A stretch of DNA of 64,000 bases, taken from NCBI GenBank assembly GCA_028641055.1, contig CM054057.1, forward strand, positions 725,227,411 to 725,291,410. The letters run 5' to 3'. Position 1 is the stretch's first letter; every line of letters starts with the position of its first letter. The position numbers and the translations under genes were made by a program. Shown here piece after piece: positions 1-12,258 of this stretch. This DNA is from Alopecurus myosuroides (Eukaryota; Streptophyta; Magnoliopsida; Poales; Poaceae). The notes under the pieces were generated by a model that did no database searches, had not been told where the DNA came from, and worked only from the letters and a program-made list of their open reading frames with translations.

Positions 1-2233
1 AATGTGGAGGAGCTGAAGGGTGAGAACTAATCTCCCTTGCAACGCTTCCCTCAGCCTCATAAGCGTCAGGGTCAGAGCCAAAAGAAATCCCTTCGGGCAT
101 AGCACCCTGAACCGCATCATCATTAGCACCCAAATGTTCCAACACCACCGCAATCGAGTAATCATCACCCGCCCCGCTGCCTCCACATAGACAGCCGCTG
201 CCTGCACATGGACCGAGGCTGTATCTGTGTCCCCTCCTGTTAGTGGAGAGACATCCTCCTCGGTGCGCATGCACGTGGTGACAGCCACACAAACTGCCGC
301 AGACTGCATGCGAGGCAGTGTCGTGCTGCCACACTGAACTCCATGCGCTGCTGCATGCACAGAAGCAACAGCAGGCGACTCCACTGCCTCGGGGACCGAG
401 AGATGCTCCCCATGCAAATGATTAGCCGCCGAGTCCACTGCACCAGGGATAGTACGATGTTCCCCATGCAAATGATTAGCATCCGAATCAGACCTGGGAC
501 CTCTCAAACCAGTAGCAAAAATGGCCGAAATTTCTTTCCTCGCACAATCAAAAGACTGACACACCGAAGGAGAAAATAAAACCCCAACCTTCACTGGTGC
601 ACTAATCTGTTTGCCATCTCCATCGCCCTGATTACCTCCACCCGAACTAGGCTTGAGGTCCGTAGAAGGGTTAATTGTTTTGCCAGTCAACTCATTAACT
701 TTGTCTTGAAAATCATCACCCAAACCATCGGAATCATCATCACTCCCATCATCCTCCCCACTAGCATCCATGTCCACATCAGCATTAGGGAGAGGCACAA
801 TGCCCTCCACCTCGAACGAAAGGCTATAAAAACCATCCTTGATGAACATCTGAAAACGCCTAGGAATTTTGAGATGATTGATACATCCAATTCTAACACG
901 AAGAATCCCATGTTTCCTAGTAAATTGCATATCGATCTCGAGAGTCATACCAAACATATCTCCAACGGCCCACAGAGCAAGATAATCTCCAATATGAGGA
1001 CTCGGAATCCCCTCCACCCGCAGCCAAACTTCCGGCAAAGAATCTGTAGGCTCTGGAGTCTGAGTCCAACTATCAACAGTAATCTCACATGGGCTATTAG
1101 GCACAATGCATCTCCCAAATACCTTTAGCCGCTCCAACTCTGTACTACTAGGAAATTCAACCTGGAAAATATTATGCCCCATTCTAACAACATTCCACAC
1201 AAAATCAACAGCCGGGACCAACCTCTCTAACTGTCTAATAATCGCCGGAATAGTCATCTCTCCTCCCGAAACGACGATGGATGCTAATCGGTGATTTTCC
1301 AACTTAGGCTTATAAGTTTCAGTGCATGGAAATTTGAAAAAAAATAAGTTCCTCGTGACCATATCCATAAACCAAAATCTTGGATTTGGGGGCCGTCAAC
1401 AAATGACAACTCCTTTCTCCGTGATTTGGACCCTCACAGATTTGGCAAATATCAACCGTACATGCCTTAGAGCGTTGACCTGGATGCCCATATCTGTAAC
1501 ACTTCTTCGCTTTCCTCGTGCATTTGCTACAGCGGTAGCCAGTGTAGCATCAGACACCAAATTCCTACATTGCTCTTGCCTCACTGTAGCCATAATAGGG
1601 GCCGGCTCAGATGCAGTAACCACCGCAGTAGGTACTGTAGAAACTGCAGTAGCACACGTAGTGGGCACAGTGGCCACCGAAGCCACGTGAGAAGAAGCGA
1701 TGGGAGCTATCTGAACACCCTGTGTTGCGGAAACAGAGTTTCCGTGCACCGTGCACCTATTGCTGAACCGAAGGCTGAGCCACCGTATTCTGATCACCAA
1801 AATTCCGACCATTAGCACGAAACTCCCCATAGCGGCCTCGCACACCTCTGTCAACGTGTCCCCTGCCCAGGTTGTTGTTGTAATTGTTTGCCGCGCCGTG
1901 CCCTCCCTTGAAGGAGTTGAATGCACCCCTGCCACTCCCATCAAAAGAGCGATTGGTCCTGCCGGCTCCTGCATGCCTCGCCACAAAAGAACCCATGTTG
2001 CTTTGAAATTTAGAGCCAGCGTGAAAAGGCCCCTGAACGAATCCCTGCCCATCAGCCCCCGCAGTCCCACTGGGTCCTCCTTCTTCGAAGTTGGAGAACC
2101 GGCCATTAGAGTTGAAGTTCCCATGATGGAAACCACCCCGCTAATTTCCCTGGTTGAAACCACCCCGTTGATTCCACTGATTAGGGCCTCCATTATAGTT
2201 TCCAGCGCCCAGAGCCCCACCACGATACGCCAT
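1..2233 (-). pseudogene. LINE ORF1-like (zinc-knuckle / DUF4283-like) protein, decayed
   Basis: On the minus strand an ATG at 2233 opens a Gly/Arg/Asn-rich stretch (MAYRGGALGAGNYNGG) that continues to about 1757 across a stop. Around 1390-1500 there is a zinc-knuckle region with KCYRYGHPGQRSKAC followed by CQICEGPNHGERSC. At about 990-1070 the segment VWLRVEGIPSPHIGDYLALW follows, typical of the DUF4283/ORF1 proteins of plant L1-type LINEs, then an acidic linker at about 700-790. The product would be a nucleic-acid-binding ORF1 protein that coats LINE RNA. The frame is broken by several stops and shifts, so it is a pseudogene. The end lies at or beyond the window edge. Sequence shows the motifs; the LINE assignment is by family resemblance. 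Confidence 0.6.
373..480. repeat. 54-bp tandem duplication in the ORF1 C-terminal tail
   Basis: Two adjacent 54-bp units each end with the identical 20-mer TCCCCATGCAAATGATTAGC (407-426 and 461-480). In the minus-strand frame they encode two similar 18-residue units containing ANHLHGEH. Length stays a multiple of three, so the duplication probably arose while the frame was still coding. Confidence 0.6.
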
Positions 2234-2850
2234 GTTCGTAGGCGGCGGCTGTCGAGCGGTGAGCCAGAAAAGATTCAGAAAAAGACGAAGCCCTAAGCCT
2301 GCCTTTTCCTGATGAGTCACGCTGCGATCAGCACCAGTTCTGTCCACGTGGCCCACGAAAGGTTTGCCCGTGGTATTCGAGTTGGCCCGGCTAAGTCCCA
2401 ACAACTTGTGTGCATTTGAATTCTGACGTGAGGATCCGGGAACTGTGGATCTCCGACGAGGTGATGCCACCGGCGTTCGCTTGCGGCGACAGACCACCGT
2501 CCATTCATCCTCCACGAAGACCGATGCAGGCATGATTGGTAACTTTGGAACCCTGAATTTCCGTGGAGCAGGCGTGTCTGCAGAGTGCAAAACCACCGCC
2601 GCCTCGCGCCTAGAACGCCGTCTTGCCGCCCTCCTCGCTGCCTTCCTCCCGGATGAGTTGATATCCTGAAGTGGTTCCGCATCAGGGGTCCTGCAATCCA
2701 TCAAATAACGTGAACAAGGATCATTACCTTCTGAATTCTCCTCCAGACCCGCATCATCCGTCTCCGAGACGACTTGCGAGAGACACCAGAACCGTCCCCC
2801 CATCGCAGGCGCCAACGATCTACCCCTACACTGGATCGTTTCAGAAGCAA
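2234..2850 (-). other. Putative LINE 5' leader upstream of the minus-strand ORF1
   Basis: This GC-rich stretch lies directly upstream of the minus-strand ATG at 2233 and is open for most of its length in one frame, with an Arg-rich segment (about 2600-2640). I do not recognise a domain. It may be the 5' untranslated region or an N-terminal extension of the LINE ORF1. It ends where plus-strand LINE ORF2 tail sequence begins. Confidence 0.3.
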
Positions 2851-2852
2851 AC

Positions 2853-3135
2853 AAAAGAAGGAGATGGCTACCTTCATGATTGGAGGAATGAGAAGGCTTT
2901 GGCTTGAGTGCAATAACAGAGTGTTTACTAGACCAGGGAAATATGTATCTCAGGTTGTTCAGCAGGCCAACGAAGAGCTTGTGCTTTAGGACCTTGCTCG
3001 GCAGAGGGTAGGCTTTCGTGAGGAGTAGCAAGAGTTTCTATAAGGACAGACGGCAAAGCCGCATGTAATTGTGTGTTGTAAATCCCTTTTCCAATCTTAA
3101 TGCGACGACGGAAACACGTCCTTGAAAAAAAACTA
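2853..3135 (+). pseudogene. LINE ORF2 C-terminal tail fragment with 3' UTR
   Basis: The plus-strand frame reads MIGGMRRLWLECNNRVFTR and then a Val/Gln/Ala-rich end, resembling the last 40 or so residues after the zf-RVT domain of plant LINE ORF2 proteins (WxxWxxRNxRxF). It is followed by a short leader-like 3' region ending in an A-run at 3125-3132. It abuts an ORF1-like gene on the opposite strand, so the two LINE pieces are joined head to head and cannot come from one intact element. The similarity is short, so the call is tentative. Confidence 0.4.
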
Positions 3136-5027
3136 GTCCAATGCATTGTCTCTTAGACCTTCCGTAATGCTCCAAGTCAGCTTGTTCTTAAGTTATGCCA
3201 GTTAGGATAAGATCTGGCGTGGAGAGCTAATTAAAGAGGAGAGAGGATGCTGTTGTATGTTAGCATACATACCGCTCTTAGCCCACTACCCAAGGAAAAA
3301 AATTAAAGGAAGCCAAAAGAGTGAGGAAGGTATCAATGACCTATGAAAAGAATAGCTACATTAATTGCTGAACCGAACTACATGGATACAATGCACTATG
3401 GATCTTCCAAGTCCACAAATATGAATATTAAGAAATACACAGAATGGCTCCAACTTATCATTATATGCAAACAAACGACCAAGTTTCAGAGAATTTTTTT
3501 AGAATTCACCTCATTTCAAATAGGAAGATCCTAAGGCTTGATTTGCTTCATGACCCATTTAATTTTGAACCCATCGGGTAACGCTTGAAGTGATTTGAAC
3601 CTGTAGTCATCAAAGACAAGCATGCCATAGGCTGCTAGAAGATCATCATATTATTTTAACCCAGAAATAACGAAATTAAACAAGAAAAAATATGTTGTGA
3701 ACTGATTTGGAATTATATGCATCAGCTAGTAGTAGTAATACAATATAAGTACATCGGGAAAATCAGGTGATAACATCTTAAGATGAATGGTACGATTCTA
3801 AAAAGTGCACAACAGAAAGCTTGAGACGAGTGTAAATGGTTAGAAATAATTATGTATTTTTTGAAAAGCTACCTCTTTCTTACATAAATCTCTAACACTG
3901 TGTGTAAACTCCAAGACGGAAAATTGTGAAAATGACTATTTAGATTATTGAAAACTTGGTATATAGCATGAATTCAGATTACAACTAGGGATGAAAGAAA
4001 AAGGGAACATTTATGTGTTCCTCATTCTTTACCATCTTAGCTTGCATTTGTCACATACTCAGGTCTATTGCTTTCCTACAGGATGCGTGTTAAATAAATA
4101 CTTCTTGTTGGCTGAATCATATTTTTCAAAACGGCTTAAAGTATAACTTTGAAATCTGAATATTTATTGTCGAGGTTATCTCTGCCAAGATTTATCAATT
4201 GGCTACAGAAAATATATTATGTGCACACATAATTATTAGCTAGATTTATCCGGGGTTTAGGCCATGATTTTCACGTGCATGTCATATTGGAAAACAATGA
4301 GAAAATCAATGGAGTGTGTACATTTTTCATATTTCGTGTTAGTAAATTCATGAAAAGAAAATAGGAAATGAGCCGATCAAAGATGGAGCCGTTAGAGGAG
4401 CGGGTGGATGGCGTCTAGGCTTCTCCATGCTGAACATATAGGTCGATGGAGGCTGACCTAGGTCCTCTCCGACGCTTGGCTCTGGTGGGGTTAGGTACTG
4501 GCATCCCGTAGTTGACGTTGAGGATCAGTCCGATGGCCAGCAGGAGGAGCTCAAGGACAACGCTTTGTTCCCGGGAGGGCATAGAGTTATCTCGCGAATT
4601 CCTTTAAGAAGTAGTGTAGAAACCCTTGTTATGAGAAATCAAGATCGCTGCAGTCAAACTCGACTCGAATGCAGAGACTGATGGTGAATCGGAAGGCCCA
4701 AAGATTAGCTGCTATGTCTCCTGTCTTAGGTTCATCAACGGAGGTTGGAGCAGTGCATCAGAGCGCTTTCAAGCTCTCAGTTCTAATTTCGGATCGTATT
4801 TTCCATTTTCAAAATCGAATGATCAAGGGCTGATGGGCCCTGCCGGTCTTGCAAAACATTTTCGTCCCGAGGGGACACATATCTGGCCGTACAGGCGGGG
4901 GGGGGGATCATCCTATATTATCTTTCCGCAGGAACCTTTTCCACCAGGGTGTGGACTCCGTAGGTTTAACTAGAAGCGAGCCGCTGCCTCGTTTTGTCCC
5001 GTTTGTGTCAACATCAGTGGTGACACC
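3136..5027. other. No gene recognised; AT-rich DNA then a moderately GC-rich stretch
   Basis: Positions 3136-4370 are AT-rich with no coding frame, terminal repeats or TE hallmark that I can identify. Positions 4380-5027 are richer in GC and stop-dense; they may be leader sequence of the LINE ORF1 fragment that starts at 5028, but nothing in the sequence proves this. A G-run of nine lies near 4898. Confidence 0.4.
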
Positions 5028-5384
5028 ATGGTGAATCGAGGAGGAAGAGGAGCAGGATGGACACATGAAAACACATAATTTTGGTAATGGTGGTGGGCTG
5101 CCGCCTCACTTTGGTGGCAACCATGAAGTGGGAGGGCCGAGCGACACGACTGAGATGCCAGATGTTGCCACTGGTCAGTTTGGCGTCGGGATTGGGGTAC
5201 AAGGTCAGTTCGGGGCGGATGGTTTTGGAGGCCCAGGTTGGTAGCAATGGTGGAGCCAGTGGTGGGATTGGTGCTGCCTACCCGCACCAAAGGGGACTCA
5301 CATTCAACGCATATGTGGCGGGTGTTGGACCCAATCACAACAATGGGCACATAAATTTTCCTCAAGGGGAAGCTGTAGGAGGCA
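5028..5384 (+). pseudogene. LINE ORF1 N-terminal fragment, frameshifted
   Basis: An ATG at 5028 gives MVNRGGRGAGWTHENT and then a stop; a neighbouring frame continues with FGNGGGLPPHFGGNHEVGG and a Gly-rich segment up to a TAG near 5243. The RGG-rich start resembles the start of the minus-strand ORF1 at 2233, which suggests the same kind of LINE ORF1 N-terminus. No zinc knuckle follows. The sequence changes abruptly into integrase code at about 5385. The assignment is weak because low-complexity Gly-rich sequence carries little information. Confidence 0.35.
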
Positions 5385-6175
5385 ACACATCTTATCACCC
5401 CCAGGCGGATGGCTAAACTTAGCGAGTTAATAAGTGTGTGGAGATGTATTTACGATGCGCTACACAAGCATCTCCAACGAAATGGGTGAAATGGCTTCCG
5501 TTGGCAGAATTTTTGTACAACACCTCGTACCATACATCTCTAGGATGTTCATCGTGCAAGGCATTGTACAATACAGAGCCAAACTATGGAGTGTTGCCTT
5601 CCATGGCTGATGGAACAATGAAGAAGCTTCTCAAGTTCTTCACGAACACAATCAGTGCAGTGAAAGGATGAAACAATATCTGGCTCGTGCACAAATAAGG
5701 ATGAAGCATGCAACAGATCAGAAGCGTTCGAACATGCAATTTCTAGTGGGAGATCATGTCTACCTCAAGCATATGCATAGTTCTCGGTGGTCAACCGGAC
5801 ATTTCCAAAACTGGCGTTCAAGTTCTTTGGACCATACAAAATCTTGGAGAAAATCGGTGAAGCGGCATATAAATTGGACTTACCAGAAGGGAGTTTGGTC
5901 CATCCTGTATTTCATTGTCACAACTCAAGCCACATATACCAGATCACACACCAGTTTTCACCTCCTTTCCACAGCCAGTTGATTTCTCTAAATAAATTCT
6001 GGACCATCGTCTTCTTAAGAAAGGTAATACAGCTCACCTGCAAGTTCAACGGAAATGGAGTAATCTTACCAAGGAAATGGCAACCTGGGAGGACAATGAA
6101 GTGGTGCACAAACGCTATCCACACACACTTGTTTGGAGACAATATAGAACTCATGGGGGAGGAAATATCACGATG
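5385..6175 (+). pseudogene. Chromovirus (Ty3/gypsy) integrase C-terminus and chromodomain fragment
   Basis: Integrase strands insert retrotransposon cDNA, and a C-terminal chromodomain can direct them to chromatin. From 5388 the plus strand reads SYHPQADG, stop, RVNKCVEMYLR: the block around the third catalytic residue, where TAA replaces Gln and TAG replaces Glu. Then come KWLPLAEFLYNTSYHT, the GPY-type module [19 protein letters not shown] (another frame, about 5830-5875), PVFH (about 5900) and the chromodomain end [16 protein letters not shown] (about 6078-6125). At least three frame changes are needed. RT, RNase H and the first two catalytic Asp are absent. It resembles Tekay-type chromoviruses. 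It lies between two LINE pieces with no LTR in sight. Confidence 0.75.
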
Positions 6176-6194
6176 GGAAATAACACGTTCACAC

Positions 6195-8440
6195 CATCAG
6201 GATTGGGAACATAGACGATGGTCCAGAATGGGTGAAACTTGCTATTGACTCCATGGTTAAGAATAAGGTCCCAGGCCCTGATGGAATTCCTATTGAGTTC
6301 TACCAGGTCTGTTGGCATATAATTAGGCCTGAAATCATGGCTGTATTTCAGGATTGTTATCAGGGGAGACTAAATCTTTCCAGGATTAAGTTTGGAACGA
6401 TCATCCATCTTAAAAATCTCCTTATGCTGACTGTATTCAAAAGTATCGACCAATATGTCTATTGCAAGTAATTTGCAAAATCATTACTAAGGTTGCTGCC
6501 CTCAGGGTAGAACCTGTTATGGTCAAACTTATCTCAAAATGCCAAACTGATTTCATTAAAGGGAGAAATAGAATGTATGGAGTGATGTCCTTACATGAGA
6601 TTTTACATGAGTCCAGGCGCAAGAAGATTCAGGGAGTGGTGGTGAAGTTGGATTTTGAGAAAGCATATGGAAAAGTTGACTGGAAATATTCTATGAAATG
6701 TGTTGTTTAAAAAGGCTTCAGTGAGTTGTGGTGCAGGCTTATCAAAGAAGTAGTTGAACATATGTCCCATTTCCTATTCAATTTGGCAGCCGAAGAATTG
6801 GCAAAACTGATTTACCAAGCACAAGCTTCTAGGTTGATTGTTGGCTTAGTCCCTCATTTAGTTTAAAATAAGATTGCAATTTTCCAATATGCTGATGATA
6901 CAATTTTTTCTGTGCAAGATGACATGGATAGTGTCAGACGTATGAAGCTTATATTTTACATTTTTGAGGCAATGTCTAGACTAAAAATCAACTTCCTTAA
7001 GAGTGAGGTGATGATGGTCATGGAAGACGATGAGAAATTTTTATCCTGTGCTGACATGCTTAACTATCAAACTGGAACCTGCCAATGAAATATCTAGGAG
7101 TCTCTGTTTGTGGCTCTAGACTGCATGTTTATGACTTTGTTCCATTGAAAGAAAGGCTGGGTACATTCTTGGAAGGTTGGAAAGGAAACAATTCTTGCAT
7201 CGGAGGGAGGTCCATTCTGATTCAATCCTCCCTAATTGGGGTTCCAATTTAAAATATGTCCATGTACCTTCTTCATGAGTCCTGCATTGAAGATATGAAC
7301 AGAATCATGAGAAAGTTTTTCTGGCAAGGTAATGCTACAAAGAAGAAGTACTACTTGGTCAGGTGGCCAATCAATAACAAGAAAAAAATAGAAAAAGGGT
7401 TGGGCATCAATTTTTTTTAAATTATTTAACATTAGCCTACTATATAAATGGTGGTGGAGGCGGGAAAACAAGATTGCTTGTGGGAAAAACTGGTTAGGGC
7501 TAAGTACAAAATTGAGCATGGATTGTGGAGGGTTAGAATGAAGCAACATGAATCTCCTATCTTGAAGGACTTTGATCAAGGTGAAGCACATTTACCTTCA
7601 GGGGAGAATGATGTTGATTGGAGATGGAAATCCAAATATGTTTGGCATGACAGTTGGCGTGGGACTGAATCCTTATGTATTCAATTCCCACAACTCTTTG
7701 ATGTTTGCCAGCAACATGAATGTAATTTTAGGGAGTTGTGAGATAAGAACTGACAATTGACCTTTAGAAGGTGGCTTGACCCTCTCCTTTAGAACCAATT
7801 ATCAAGCTTGAGGAACTTGTTACTGACAGTGGCTATTGGCTCTAATAGAGACAACCCTAGATGGAAATACTCAAAATATGGTTTATTTACAGTGAAATCT
7901 CTCTATAACAAACTCTCCTCTCCTTTTATTGATAGATTTTGTAGCCAACTCTGGAAAGCCAAAATCCCTCTAAAGACCAAAATTTGTCTATGGCTAATTT
8001 GGCATAATGCTATTTCCACTAAATATAACATGAACAACATAACTGGGTAGGAGATTGTTCTTGCGGATTTTGTCCTGACAATGAGCCGATTTCTCATCTT
8101 TTCTTTCATTGCCCTGCTGCTGTTTTTATGTGGAGTGTGGTTAGCACTGCTTTGGATGCTGTAAATAGACCATCCTGTTTCTCTCAATACTTTTGGTGGA
8201 TTTAAAAATTTCTTCCCGCGGGCTCTAATATCCACATCATCGAATTTGCTGCCTTTTGCTGGGCAATCTGGAAAATTAGAAACAATGCGTGTTTTGAGAA
8301 AAAAATTATTTCATCACCGGTGGAATTGATATGCTATACGTTTGTGTTTCTTCATTACTCGGTAGGTCTAAAGGCAGATGGCACTCGCCAGGTGCAGGAA
8401 GAAGGTGCTAACAGAGTCCAAGAGAGGCGATCCAGGTTCA
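6195..8440 (+). pseudogene. L1-type LINE ORF2 reverse transcriptase fragment
   Basis: ORF2 of plant LINEs nicks the target and copies LINE RNA. Visible in order are the RT block NKVPGPDGIPIEFYQ (about 6262-6306), KIITKVAALR and QTDFIKGRN (6480-6580), KLDFEKAYGKVDW (about 6640-6690), the catalytic YADDTIF (about 6890-6910), and a zf-RVT-like end with WKAKIPLKTKICLWL (about 7950-8000). The frame is interrupted by many stops and shifts. The endonuclease domain is missing, so the copy is 5'-truncated, as is usual for LINEs. Its 3' end is cut at 8445 by insertion of the LTR element that follows. Confidence 0.8.
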
Positions 8441-8445
8441 GGGTG

Positions 8446-10060
8446 TGATACGTCTCCAACGTATCTATAATTTCTGATGTTCCATGGTTACATTATGCCA
8501 ATTGCTACATGTTTTATATACACTTCATAGCATTTTGATGCATTTTCTGGGACTAACCTATCGACAAGATGCCATAGTGCCAGTTCCTGTTTTCTGCTGT
8601 TTTTGTATTTCAGAAAAGTTGTTCTGGAAATATTCTCGAAATTGGACAAAACAAAAGCCGAAGTCCTTATTTTTCTGTCACGTATTCGGAGTCCGAAGGA
8701 GACACAAAGGAGGTCTGGGAGGCAGCCACACCAGGTGGCGGCGCGAAGCCCCCCTTGGCAGCGCGACCACATGGTGTGGGCCCCCTGGTTTCCCACCGAC
8801 ATTGCCCTTCTGCCTATATATTAACTTCCTTGGGAAAACCCTAAGTACCCGAGCCTCCATCCATGAAAACTTCTGCCGCCGTCAACCCTAGTTCGGGAGG
8901 ATTCTGAAGCTCTTCCCGACACCCTTCCGGAGAGGGGAATCATCACCGGAGGGCTCTTCATCACCATGCCTGCCTCCAGAGTGATGCGTGAGTAGTTCAT
9001 CCTTGGACTACGGGTCCATAGAAATAGCTAGATGGTTGTGTTCTCCAATTTTCTGCTATCATGTTTAGATCTTGTGAGATGCCTAACATGATCAAGATCA
9101 TCTTATTGTAATGCTACATGTCGGGTTTGTTGGGATCCGATGAATATTGAATACTATGTCAATTTGATTATAGATCTATGATATATGTTATTTGTGATCT
9201 TGCATGCTCTCCGTTGCTAGTAGATTCTCTAGAAAAAGTAGATGTTTGTGACTCCAAGAGGGAGTCTTTATGCTAGATAGTGGGTTCATGCCTCCAGTAA
9301 TATGGGAGAGTGAAAATAATTTCTAAGATTGTGGATGTGCTGTTGCCACTAGGGGTAAAACAACAATGCTTTGTCTAAGGATAATTGTGTTGTTTACATT
9401 ATGCACTTTACTTAATTTAATAATTTGTTGCTTGCAACTTAATACCCAAATTTTGCTCGAATGATATCTTGAGGGTGGATTATTAGTCATAGATGCAGTT
9501 GGATAACGTTCCATGTATCATGTTGTAATGCCCAAATGAATATCGTAGTAGTCATCATGTCATGTATATGTATTACATTGCATTCTCTATTTGTCAATTG
9601 CCCAACTATAATTTGTTCACCCACCATGTTATTTATCTGTTAGGGAGAGACACCATTAGTGAACTGTGAACCTAGTCCACTCCTTTACACTAACAATACA
9701 ACCTACTGCAAACACTGTTCTTTTTCACTTCAAACACTATTCTTATTTCATTCACTGCAAACAAACATCATTTTCCATACAATACGTATAATCCTTTGTT
9801 TTCGGCAAGACTGATAAGATTGACAACATCACTGTTTCGTTGGGGCAAAGTATCTTGGTTGTGTCGTGTGCAGATTCCACGATGCTGCTGAGCCTGCTAG
9901 TGCCCCTACCAACATCAGCTGCCAACAACCTTCAAAAGTGATTTCTTTTTCCTATTGATCCGATTAAACCTTGGTTTCTTACCCAGGGAAAACCTTGTAG
10001 CTGTACTCACCATACTTTCCTCTTGGGGTCGCCCAACGAAATTGTGTCCACACGCCATCA
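8446..10060 (+). repeat. 5' LTR of S1
   Basis: It starts TGATACGTCTCC and ends GCCATCA, so the ends form the short inverted pair TGAT/ATCA. Its start and much of its body recur at 29956-31085 (same strand), 34070-34355 plus 38750-39102 (same strand) and 62155-63750 (opposite strand), which defines the family in this window. Length is 1615 bp. Confidence 0.85.
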
Positions 10061-10070
10061 AGCTCTTTTC

Positions 10071-10088
10071 TGGCGCCGTTGCCGGGAA
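10071..10088 (+). other. Primer-binding site of S1, tRNA-Asp type
   Basis: TGGCGCCGTTGCCGGGAA lies 10 bp after the LTR end and is complementary to the 3' end of plant tRNA-Asp as I remember it, apart from one base near the end. Athila-group elements normally use this primer. Confidence 0.75.
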
Positions 10089-10257
10089 GGAAGAAGTTTC
10101 TGCAAGGGGGGTCTCTCACCTCCGATCTTTTTTACTTTGTTACCGTTTTGCTTAGTTTATTTTATTTTGTCTTGTTTGCTTCTTTATATCAAAACTACAA
10201 AAAAAATAGTTCTTATTATAGTTTTTATTTTTGCTATCCTGTTTTAATATTGCTAAA

Positions 10258-11081
10258 ATGAGTAACCCCGAGAACACTAAGTTGTATGACTTTACTAGCA
10301 CAAACAACAATGCTTTTATTTGTACACATATTTCCCCACCTGCTCCTAATGCAGATTTTTATGAAATTAAGCCTGTCCTATTAAATTTTGTTATGAGAGA
10401 GCAATTTTCTGGTGTTAGTACTGATGATGCCGCTGCTCACCTTAATAGTTTTGTTGAACTTTGTGAGATGCAAAAGTATAAGGATAAGGATATTGATAGA
10501 GATATTATTAAACTGAAATTGTTTCCTTTCTATTTTAGAGGAAGAGCTAAAGAATGGTTGATATCTTTGCCTAGAAATAGTATTGATTCTTGGACTAAAT
10601 GTAAAGATGCTTTCATTGGAAAATATTATCCTACTGCTAAGATTATATCTTTGAGAAGTGACATTATTAATTTTAAACAACTTGATAATGAGCATGTTGC
10701 TCAAGCTTGGGAAAATCTTTGGTAAAAAATTGTCCCACCCATAGACTGACTAATTGGATGATGATCTAAACCTTTTATATAGATCATAATTTTTCTTCAA
10801 GAAATCTTCTGGATTCAGCTGCTGGAGGTACCTTTATGTCCATCACTTTGGGTGCTTCAACAAAGTTTCTTGATGATATGATGGTAAATTATTCTGAATG
10901 GCACACTGAGAGAACTCCACAAGGTAAGAAGGTAAATTCTATTGAAGAAACCTATTCCTTGAGTGCTAGGCTTGATACTATTATGTCTATGCTTGTGAAT
11001 GGTGAAACTCATGTTGATCCAAATAATGTTCCTTTAGCCTCTTTGGTTGCTAAAGAAGATCATGTTGATGTGAAATGGTAG
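10258..11081 (+). pseudogene. S1 Gag (capsid domain), frameshifted
   Basis: Gag forms the particle that packages element RNA. The ATG at 10258 (MSNPENTKLYDF) opens a frame with the plant Retrotrans_gag signature: LKLFPFYFRGRAKEWL at about 10510-10560 and SWTKCKDAFIGKYYP at about 10590-10635. The frame stops at 10723. The next part (GASTKFLDDMMVNYSEWHTE, from about 10854) belongs to the same protein, so at least one frameshift or small deletion lies at 10720-10830. A stop at 11079 ends the second piece. The gene follows an AT-rich leader after the primer site. No zinc knuckle is visible, which is usual for Athila-type Gag. Confidence 0.8.
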
Positions 11082-11088
11082 GTCTGGA

Positions 11089-11634
11089 ATGCCTAGAGAG
11101 GAAAGGATTTTAAAAGTTGAAAGAGCCACTAAGAACTTGATGCAAATGCAATATGAGCAGAATAAATTATTCACTAAAACCGTGGAGGAACAATCTGCTA
11201 TGTTGAAAAATATTAGTCATCAAATTGGGAATTCAAATAGGGAAATTTCTGGTTTGCAAGTTAAAGTTTTGAATGTTGAAACCAGTATTTCATCCATGTC
11301 TGAAGCACAATCTTCTTTCATTAATCAAATGGCTAGTAAACCTGAAACTATGGACAACAATCCCTTTGCTGCTACTAATGCCATTCAAGTAAGAATTGAT
11401 GACAATGTTAGGATGTTGGCCGAATTGCATGCTAGGTGGGAAAGAGAAGATGAAATAGCTAGAAAGAATAATATAACTAGAGTTTGTACTATTACCATCA
11501 CTAGTAATGTTGAAGTTTCAAATGCTAGTAAACCTTCTACTATTAATGGTAAAGTAATTGGTGTTGGCAATGTCTTCACTTCTTTTGTTAAACGTTTAAA
11601 ATTGCCTAAAAACACTGAAACCGTTCCTGATTAA
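11089..11634 (+). pseudogene. S1 Gag-protease linker with predicted coiled coil
   Basis: This open stretch of about 180 codons is rich in Glu, Lys, Gln, Asn and Ser, with heptad-like spacing between MQMQYEQNKLFTKTVEEQ and the SSMSEAQSSFINQM segment. It sits between the capsid and protease parts, as in Athila-like polyproteins, and ends at a TAA at 11632. I see no catalytic motif. It was probably in frame with its neighbours in the ancestral element and is now separated by stops. Confidence 0.6.
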
Positions 11635-11679
11635 AGTGCTATTTTTTTTTGAAATATCCGAGATAATGGTCCCATTACC

Positions 11680-12258
11680 TTTGATAATAATTATTTTGAT
11701 TTTGATGGTTGCAATATTTCTAAAGTAGTTATGTTCCTACAAAAGCTAGTTTTAAGTCCTAATTCTAGTGCTATAAATATGGCTTTTACAGAACATATTA
11801 GAAATGCTCTCATGCAAGTTAGAGAAGAAATGTTAAAACGTGAAGCCTCTATCCCTAGGAAGTTATAAGATGATTGGGAGCCCATCATTAAAATGAAGGT
11901 GAATGATTTTTATTGTAGTGCTTTATGTGATCTTGGTGCTAGTATCTCTGTTAGGCCTAACAAACTCTATGATATGCTTGATTTACCACCTTTGGAAAAC
12001 TGTTATTTGGATGTTCATCTTGCTGATATTGCCAGGAACAAGCCTTTGGGGAGAGTTGATGATGTTATTATTATGGTTAACAATAAGCTTGTCCCCGTCG
12101 ATTTTGTTGTTATGAATATTGAATGCAATGCTTCTTGTCCTATTATTTTGGGAAGACCTTTTCTTAGAACTGTTGGTGCTGTTATTGATATGAAAGAGGG
12201 AAATATTAAATATCAATTCCCACTCGAGAAAGGTATGGAACAATTTTCTATAAAGTGA
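11680..12258 (+). pseudogene. S1 retroviral-type aspartic protease
   Basis: The protease cleaves the polyprotein. The active-site block reads ALCDLGASISVRP (about 11920-11957), so the DTG/DSG triad is DLG, which occurs in plant Athila elements. The flap and second half include PIILGRPFLRTVGAVIDM at about 12139-12190, the ILGRPFL block typical of these proteases. An upstream part (11760-11870, with FTEHIRNALMQVREEML) is separated by a TAA near 11868. The frame ends at 12256. RT would follow in an autonomous relative but is absent, so the element is a gag-pro derivative. Confidence 0.8.
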
